This document shows, one piece after another, positions 62,601 to 64,000 of a stretch of DNA of 64,000 bases (positions within the stretch are counted from its first letter, which is position 1; every line of letters starts with the position of its first letter). The stretch comes from Rhynchopus sp. YZ270_cl-10. Lineage: Eukaryota > Euglenozoa > Diplonemea > Diplonemida > Diplonemidae. The notes beneath the pieces were generated by a model, which was given only the letters and a program-made list of their open reading frames with translations, was not told the DNA's origin and searched no databases. The DNA lies in assembly GCA_964035575.1 (NCBI GenBank), contig OZ037868.1:1178001-1242000 (forward strand), given 5' to 3'. A program made the translations under genes and the position numbers.

Positions 62601-64000
62601 AGGCGGCGTTTGAGGCAGACACGCTGGAGTGGGGCCCACTGACCATCACGGATGCGGCGGGAAACCAGAACAAGGGTCCTGCGTTTGCGTTTGTGCTGCG
62701 TGACGACGAGCAGTCGCTGATGTTTGACGGGCGGGCGGAGGTGTTCGGGCAGTACGTGTCGCTGTACCTGCGTGTCGGGGACAACTTCGCGGAGGGGCAC
62801 TTTGAGCTGTCGCTTGGGAGCCTGCGTGCAGAGGTGGAGATGACGAGTCTGGGGCGCCCTGGGCAGATTGGGTTCAGCAACAGCGTGCGTGCAGAGTTTG
62901 AGTCGGACCTGCTTGGGGACCTTGCGCGTGCGGCGACGGAGTTCCTGCTGGGTGTTGCTGCGGAGATGCAGTCCGAGCTGGACCAGGCACTCATCGATGT
63001 GAACAAGGCGGAGTCGAAGTGGGACGACGCTGTTGCGGACCTGGAGCAGGCGGAGAAGGACATGCGCAAGGAGATAAACGCTGCGTCGGCGGACGTGCGG
63101 GCGGCACGGGCGGACGTGAACAGCTTCGACTGCGGCGACATCTGGGGCATCTCGGACGTGTGTGAGTTGGGGCTTGACATTGCAAGGGGGACGCTGACTG
63201 CGACGATCGCGACGCTCGACGCTGTGCGTGACGCAAGCGCTGCTGTGGTGCGCGGCTTTGCGGACCTTGTGGACGAGTCGCGTGCGCTGCTCGATGTTGC
63301 GCGCGAAGTTCTGTCGTGGGCGCAGGCGGGTGTTGACGTCTTTGCCGACGTTGTGAGCGAGATTGGCGGGGAGCTGGAGGACATGCTTATCATCCACGAG
63401 CTGATCTTCACGAGCGACGTGAGCAACAGGGCCGTCGCAGTGTCCTTCACCCTCGACGCGACCTTCTTCGGGGAACGCTCGCAGGTCGGGTTCTCTGTGG
63501 GGATCAACTTCGACGAGCTTGTGGACATCATCACGGACTACCTTGTGCAGCTGTTCATTGGGACCTTCCCGGGTGCTGTGGACGTTGTGGAGGCACCGCG
63601 TCCCGACACAGTGCTGCCGGTGGTGGTTGTGATTGACGAGGCGGAGCGTGTCTACTCTGTTGCTGAGTACGTTGCCGAGATCCGCACGCGCTCCGTGCAC
63701 GTCGCCTCCGTGTCCGCAACGGGCCTGTCGGCGGTGCAGGACAAATGTGATAACATGGAGTATGCAAGGTCGCTGTGCCGAGCAATCTGCACCCCTTCAT
63801 GTGCTCTGAGTCCGTCCTCACTGCCGCCTGCAACCTTGCGATCGCGAGTGTGAACCGAGACCTGTGGGCCAACGAGGTGCTCGTGTCTGCTGCACAGACG
63901 GGTGTGGCAGACCGCCTTGCCGCCACTGCTCGTGCCATTCAGTTGGCGCAAGTTACGGAGCAGCTGTGCGCCACCTGGCCACGCATCTGCATCCCGCCGA
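59636..64000 (+). CDS. Very large secreted repeat-rich protein (3' partial)
   Basis: Starts MGGLPAVLLCVGLLLAGQG, a clear signal peptide, and is open for 1405 codons. Residues up to about 1100 are beta-rich, Gly/Val/Ala/Thr-rich, with loosely repeated units like GTLAGTVPAADLFAGHV or GTYAGTLSLAGAASLDFSG. About 1110-1250 is helical and charged (LEQAEKDMRKEINAASADVR). No membrane anchor is seen in the window. Codon use is strongly GC-rich in third position, unlike the flanks. Near 63750-63850 the frame stops, yet another frame is protein-like to the window end (CNLAIASVNRDLWANEVLVS). That implies a frameshift, a read error or an unrecognised splice. Probably a surface or secreted structural protein; family not recognised. 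Confidence 0.7.

Noticed and set aside
61522-63700. Two antisense frames of about 600-670 residues
   Set aside because: They mirror the giant secreted protein, whose G/C third positions leave few stops on the other strand. Their peptides are Arg/His/Ser/Pro-rich and patternless.

Overview
The window looks like nuclear DNA of a unicellular eukaryote. Coding blocks are interrupted by GT-AG introns whose donors nearly all read GTATGT or GTATGC. Gene-free stretches are T-rich and crowded with short dispersed repeats and inverted-repeat elements. All twelve genes I accept lie on the + strand, several with a pyrimidine tract and AG shortly before the ATG. This resembles directional gene clusters with spliced-leader trans-splicing. 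The protein set (acylation-motif calpain-like protein, TPR-like and BspA-like repeat proteins) makes a euglenozoan-type flagellate with cis-introns my best guess, but that is inference. A selenocysteine tRNA gene shows that selenoproteins are made.

Layout: 1-1340 TPR-like repeat protein (5' end outside the window). 4205-7382 UVRAG/ATG14-like subunit (3 exons). 9193-11131 SLC17-type major facilitator transporter (2 exons). 16869-17978 and 19101-19652 unrecognised proteins. 27416-31087 catalytically altered calpain-like protein. 33252-34681 small membrane protein, perhaps of the Tim17 group (3 exons). 34875-44479 USP48-like deubiquitinase (5 exons). 45875-49874 sortilin/VPS10 receptor (6 exons). 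52843-54174 ubiquitin-like plus BspA-type leucine-rich repeat protein. 56270-58130 protein with three copies of a DnaJC11-C-terminal-like domain (2 exons). 59636 to the window end, a very large secreted protein.

Mobile DNA is mostly confined to introns and intergenic DNA. The third USP48 intron holds a young RT-RNase H retroelement (39071-42696) with split direct repeats of the A1-B1-A2-B2 type known from tyrosine-recombinase retroelements. Four otherwise unrelated inverted-repeat elements (24479-24924, 26666-26990, 48969-49238, 54949-55556) share TACCG...CGGTA ends. Two simple satellites abut at 25423-26146, and an 8-base satellite sits inside a foldback at 50202-51122. A short motif (core AGAGGCTTAGGGTCATCTT) recurs about twenty times, always on the gene strand where I saw it.

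Functionally, the recognised host genes lean towards membrane traffic and protein turnover: sorting receptor, PI3-kinase complex subunit, deubiquitinase, calpain-like scaffold and solute carrier. They do not form one pathway. Product names rest on motif reading without database searches. Splice junctions rest on GT-AG sites, phase agreement and domain continuity, not on transcripts.
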